NCBI GenBank assembly: GCA_023251415.1
Contig: JAHEYX010000123.1
Location: forward strand, 1-8,341
Reading direction: 5' to 3'
Origin: Chitinophagales bacterium
Lineage (GTDB): Bacteria; Bacteroidota; Bacteroidia; Chitinophagales; CAIODY01
Length of the DNA: 8,341 nucleotides
Position 1 is the stretch's first letter; each line of letters begins with the position of its first letter. Below, piece after piece: positions 6,249-8,341 of this stretch. The position numbers and the translations under genes are program-made. The notes under the pieces were generated by a model. It was given only the letters and a program-made list of their open reading frames with translations. It did not search any database and was not told where the DNA came from.

Positions 6249-7550
6249 ATGTCTCAAACCCCTTTATTGCTTGTTTCTTACTCTTTTCCACCCTCTAATG
6301 CTCCGGCAGCTCAACGTGCTTACGCTTTTGCAAAATATTTACCCGAAAATCAAGTTCAACCGGTTGTATTAACCACGACCGCAAATATTTCTTCGCTAGG
6401 GTATGGCAAATCGATGGATACCTCTAACATGACACTCCTCGATACAGCCAAGAATGCGAACCGTGCAGCCGAAGTCGAAACTCCTAAAGCTACTTCCAAA
6501 CAACTGGTAAAAAACAGTTTGTTGAAAAAAATAATCGGTCAATTCTTAATTCCTGATCGTGGTATCATTTGGCTTCCGGCTGCTTTAAAAGCCGGTTCAG
6601 CCTATCTGAAAGCCCATCCGGAAGTGGAATGGATTTTTGCAACTGCTCCTTCTTTTACCAATTTGGTGATTGCCATTATGTTGGGCAAACGCCACAAGCG
6701 TAAAGTAATTACTGATTTCCGCGATTTTTATGTCATGAAAGGGCTCTTTAAACGAGCGTTTCCGTTGTTTTATATCGATCGATTTTTAGAACGTTGGATT
6801 ATTAAAAATTCAGCGCACGTTATTTTTATTTCAAAATCCATGAAGGCAGCGTATGAAAGTGCTTATCCGGTTTTGAAACAAAAATCAACGCTCATCTATA
6901 ATGGTTTCGACGAAATAGAATATACTGCGTTTCAACAAACAACTGCTGTAGATGCCAATTTACCCAAAGTGCGCATCTTTTTTGCCGGTTCACTTTATTT
7001 CGAATCAACTCACCCGCGCAATATTTTTGATTTGTTGAATGGCCTGCAAGCCTTGGTTGAAGCGAATGAAATTGATCGCAATGAATTGGAAATTAAGTTG
7101 GCAGCATTCATACATCCTAATTTAATGGAACAATTAAACACACACACCTTATTCGATAAAGTAAAGTTGTTGGGTGTAATTAAACGGGAAGAGGTTTTTG
7201 TTGAAATGCAAAAGTCGAATTTGTTGTGGCATATGTTAGGCGACTCCGAACAAGATCGCAGCGCTATTCCTATCAAGACTTTTGAATACATGGCTTCCGG
7301 AAAGAAGGTGGTGTTTTTTGTGCCTAAAGGGGCTGAGTTGGAAGAAATAATTCAAGCGTATGAGTTGGGTTTTACATGCTATTTAGGAAATCAATACCAA
7401 CAGACCAATACCAGAGCAATTAAGGCTGCGTATGACTATTGCTGTGCGGGAGCAGCAACCAATGGGTCGGTTTTAAAAAGTGATCGGTTTAAAAAATTCA
7501 AAAGGGATTATCAAGCCGAGCAATTAGCTGAGCTGATTAAAAAGGCATAA
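6249..7550 (+). CDS. GT4-type (GT-B fold) glycosyltransferase
   Basis: The 433-residue product has the two-domain GT-B layout. The N-terminal domain opens with LLLVSYSFPPSNAPAAQRAYAFAKYLP, the equivalent of the FPP-GG-x-R loop seen in many GT4 enzymes. It continues with ATAPSFTNLV, the TDFRDFY motif (residues 155-161) and AHVIFISKSM. The domain junction has IYNGFDEIEY. The C-terminal nucleotide-sugar domain shows VRIFFAGSLYF, KVKLLGVIKREEVF, and AIPIKTFEYMASGKKVV with Glu346 in the place of the second Glu of the EX7E donor-binding motif. The family moves a sugar from a nucleotide-sugar donor to a lipid-linked or other acceptor on the cytoplasmic face of the inner membrane. It is the middle gene of a tight operon: 11 bp after the acetyltransferase and 5 bp before the polymerase-like gene. 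Donor and acceptor cannot be told. The loop lacks the usual Gly-Gly, an oddity noted in the findings. Confidence 0.87.
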   Translation: MSQTPLLLVSYSFPPSNAPAAQRAYAFAKYLPENQVQPVVLTTTANISSLGYGKSMDTSNMTLLDTAKNANRAAEVETPKATSKQLVKNSLLKKIIGQFLIPDRGIIWLPAALKAGSAYLKAHPEVEWIFATAPSFTNLVIAIMLGKRHKRKVITDFRDFYVMKGLFKRAFPLFYIDRFLERWIIKNSAHVIFISKSMKAAYESAYPVLKQKSTLIYNGFDEIEYTAFQQTTAVDANLPKVRIFFAGSLYFESTHPRNIFDLLNGLQALVEANEIDRNELEIKLAAFIHPNLMEQLNTHTLFDKVKLLGVIKREEVFVEMQKSNLLWHMLGDSEQDRSAIPIKTFEYMASGKKVVFFVPKGAELEEIIQAYELGFTCYLGNQYQQTNTRAIKAAYDYCCAGAATNGSVLKSDRFKKFKRDYQAEQLAELIKKA

Positions 7551-7555
7551 ACGCT

Positions 7556-8341
7556 ATGAAAGTATATCGCTTTTTTATATTTGTTTTTATATTGGTATCG
7601 TTTATTACACGGACCATTGGCGGTGAAGACGGTTTATTTAGTCGGATCATTGTTGCAGATATATTTGGAGCGATTGCCATAATATTCTATTTATTTTTCG
7701 GTAAACGTTTAAATGCTTCGGCTAGAATCAACTCCGGATGGATTCTCATCTTGTTTTTTGGGATAGGAATTTTGGGTTCGTACTTTCCGCTTAAGTCAAG
7801 TTTCGAAGTAATTATCTTGGCTTTTTTATTGGTCATTTTTACCACCATTGTTACGCATTTTAAAACCGAAGAACGTTTTATTCAATTGGTGCTTGCGTTT
7901 GCGTGGGCTTCGCTAATCGGCTCAACGGTTGGGCTATACGATTCTTTTATTGGTGGACATGGACTTCCACGCATCTTTCCTGAACGCGCCCAAGGTGAGG
8001 CCTTATCCGGTTTCAGAAATGCAGGCCAAGCAGGCGCATACATGTTTATCACCGTGGCCATGCTCTTTTCGTTTAATAACAGCAAGTTGTTTTATCGATT
8101 ACCGCTTCGAACCCGCAACTTTTTACGTGTTGCCTTATTTGTTTCCTTTCTGTTCTTCATCACAACCGGTAAAATTGCGGCCTATATCGGCTTCTTGGTC
8201 AGTTTTTTTATGTATTTAATATACAAGCGTAACTTCCGCGTATTAATTAGCTCTGCAACTGTTTTTGCTGTAATTGTATTGATCGTCGCCAATCTGGAAA
8301 CAATTTCTCCTTTGATGTATAATCGCTTGGTGTTAAAAGTT
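7556..8341 (+). CDS. O-antigen ligase/polymerase (Wzy/WaaL-like) membrane protein, 3' end missing
   Basis: The frame from the ATG at 7556, five bases after the glycosyltransferase stop, stays open to the right edge (262 codons). About nine membrane spans can be seen, roughly at residues 3-20, 28-48, 62-80, 84-101, 111-130, 158-172, 189-205, 207-223 and 229-247. The segment GFRNAGQAGAYMFITVAMLF (152-171) resembles the G-F-x-N-x-x-x-x-G stretch near the front of the O-antigen ligase family core. TTGKIAAYIGFLVSFFMYLI (from about 203) fits the T/S-G-x-R-x-A-x-x-G segment in the next span pair, although Lys206 stands where many members have Ser-Arg. The family polymerises lipid-linked repeat units (Wzy) or transfers polymer to a lipid (WaaL). 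Position after a glycosyltransferase, in a locus with Wzz and Wzx, favours Wzy. The cut-off C-terminus, which holds the large periplasmic loop, prevents a firmer choice. Confidence 0.72.
   Translation, partial: MKVYRFFIFVFILVSFITRTIGGEDGLFSRIIVADIFGAIAIIFYLFFGKRLNASARINSGWILILFFGIGILGSYFPLKSSFEVIILAFLLVIFTTIVTHFKTEERFIQLVLAFAWASLIGSTVGLYDSFIGGHGLPRIFPERAQGEALSGFRNAGQAGAYMFITVAMLFSFNNSKLFYRLPLRTRNFLRVALFVSFLFFITTGKIAAYIGFLVSFFMYLIYKRNFRVLISSATVFAVIVLIVANLETISPLMYNRLVLKV

Noticed and set aside
7010..7291. Minus-strand open frame inside the glycosyltransferase gene
   Set aside because: Antisense shadow of the conserved donor-binding domain.
7882..8219. Open frames on both strands (7882-8085 minus, 7929-8219 plus) at the right end
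   Set aside because: Both overlap the continuous membrane-protein frame from 7556, which has regular hydrophobic spans and operon spacing.
1..8341. Mobile elements, transposases, integrase sites, tRNA or rRNA genes, toxin-antitoxin or phage-defence genes
   Set aside because: No transposase or integrase motifs, terminal inverted repeats, clover-leaf sequences or defence-type domains were seen on either strand.

Overview
The window looks like part of a chromosome from the phylum Bacteroidota, probably a free-living flavobacterium- or chitinophaga-like lineage. Three things point there: AT-rich DNA, start codons preceded by A/T-rich stretches with no Shine-Dalgarno sequence, and a very large exported Ser/Thr/Asn-rich protein built from PKD-like and Ig-like repeats, of the kind usually sent out by the type IX secretion system (T9SS). 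Species and genus cannot be fixed from the sequence.

Layout. Positions 1-2780 (minus strand) hold the N-terminal 926 codons of a large secreted repeat protein. It has a signal peptide, a jelly-roll-like N-terminal domain, an Ig-like domain, five tandem PKD-like units (408-1739), another Ig-like domain, and the start of a further domain that runs off the left edge. A 252-bp divergent intergenic region (2781-3032) follows, with three short inverted repeats. Positions 3033-4082 (+) encode a Wzz-type polysaccharide co-polymerase without a kinase domain. Positions 4101-5462 (-) encode a Wzx-type multi-span flippase that converges on it with only 18 bp between stop codons. A second divergent gap (5463-5637) precedes a tightly packed plus-strand operon: a hexapeptide-repeat acetyltransferase (5638-6237), a GT4-type glycosyltransferase (6249-7550), and the N-terminal 262 codons of an O-antigen ligase/polymerase-like membrane protein (7556 to the right edge).

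How the genes fit together. Chain-length regulator, flippase, polymerase/ligase candidate, glycosyltransferase and O-acetyltransferase are the classic parts of a Wzx/Wzy-dependent surface polysaccharide pathway (capsule, exopolysaccharide or O-antigen). A sugar is added by the glycosyltransferase, the unit is decorated by the acetyltransferase, flipped by the Wzx-like protein, polymerised by the Wzy-like protein, and its length is set by the Wzz-like protein. The repeat protein beside it is a separate surface or secreted protein and need not belong to the pathway.

I found no mobile element, CRISPR array, tRNA/rRNA or recognisable defence system. I do not see a clearly new biological system. 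The points most worth checking are the repeat architecture of the large surface protein, the inverted repeats in its upstream region, and the mixed gene orientation of the polysaccharide locus.
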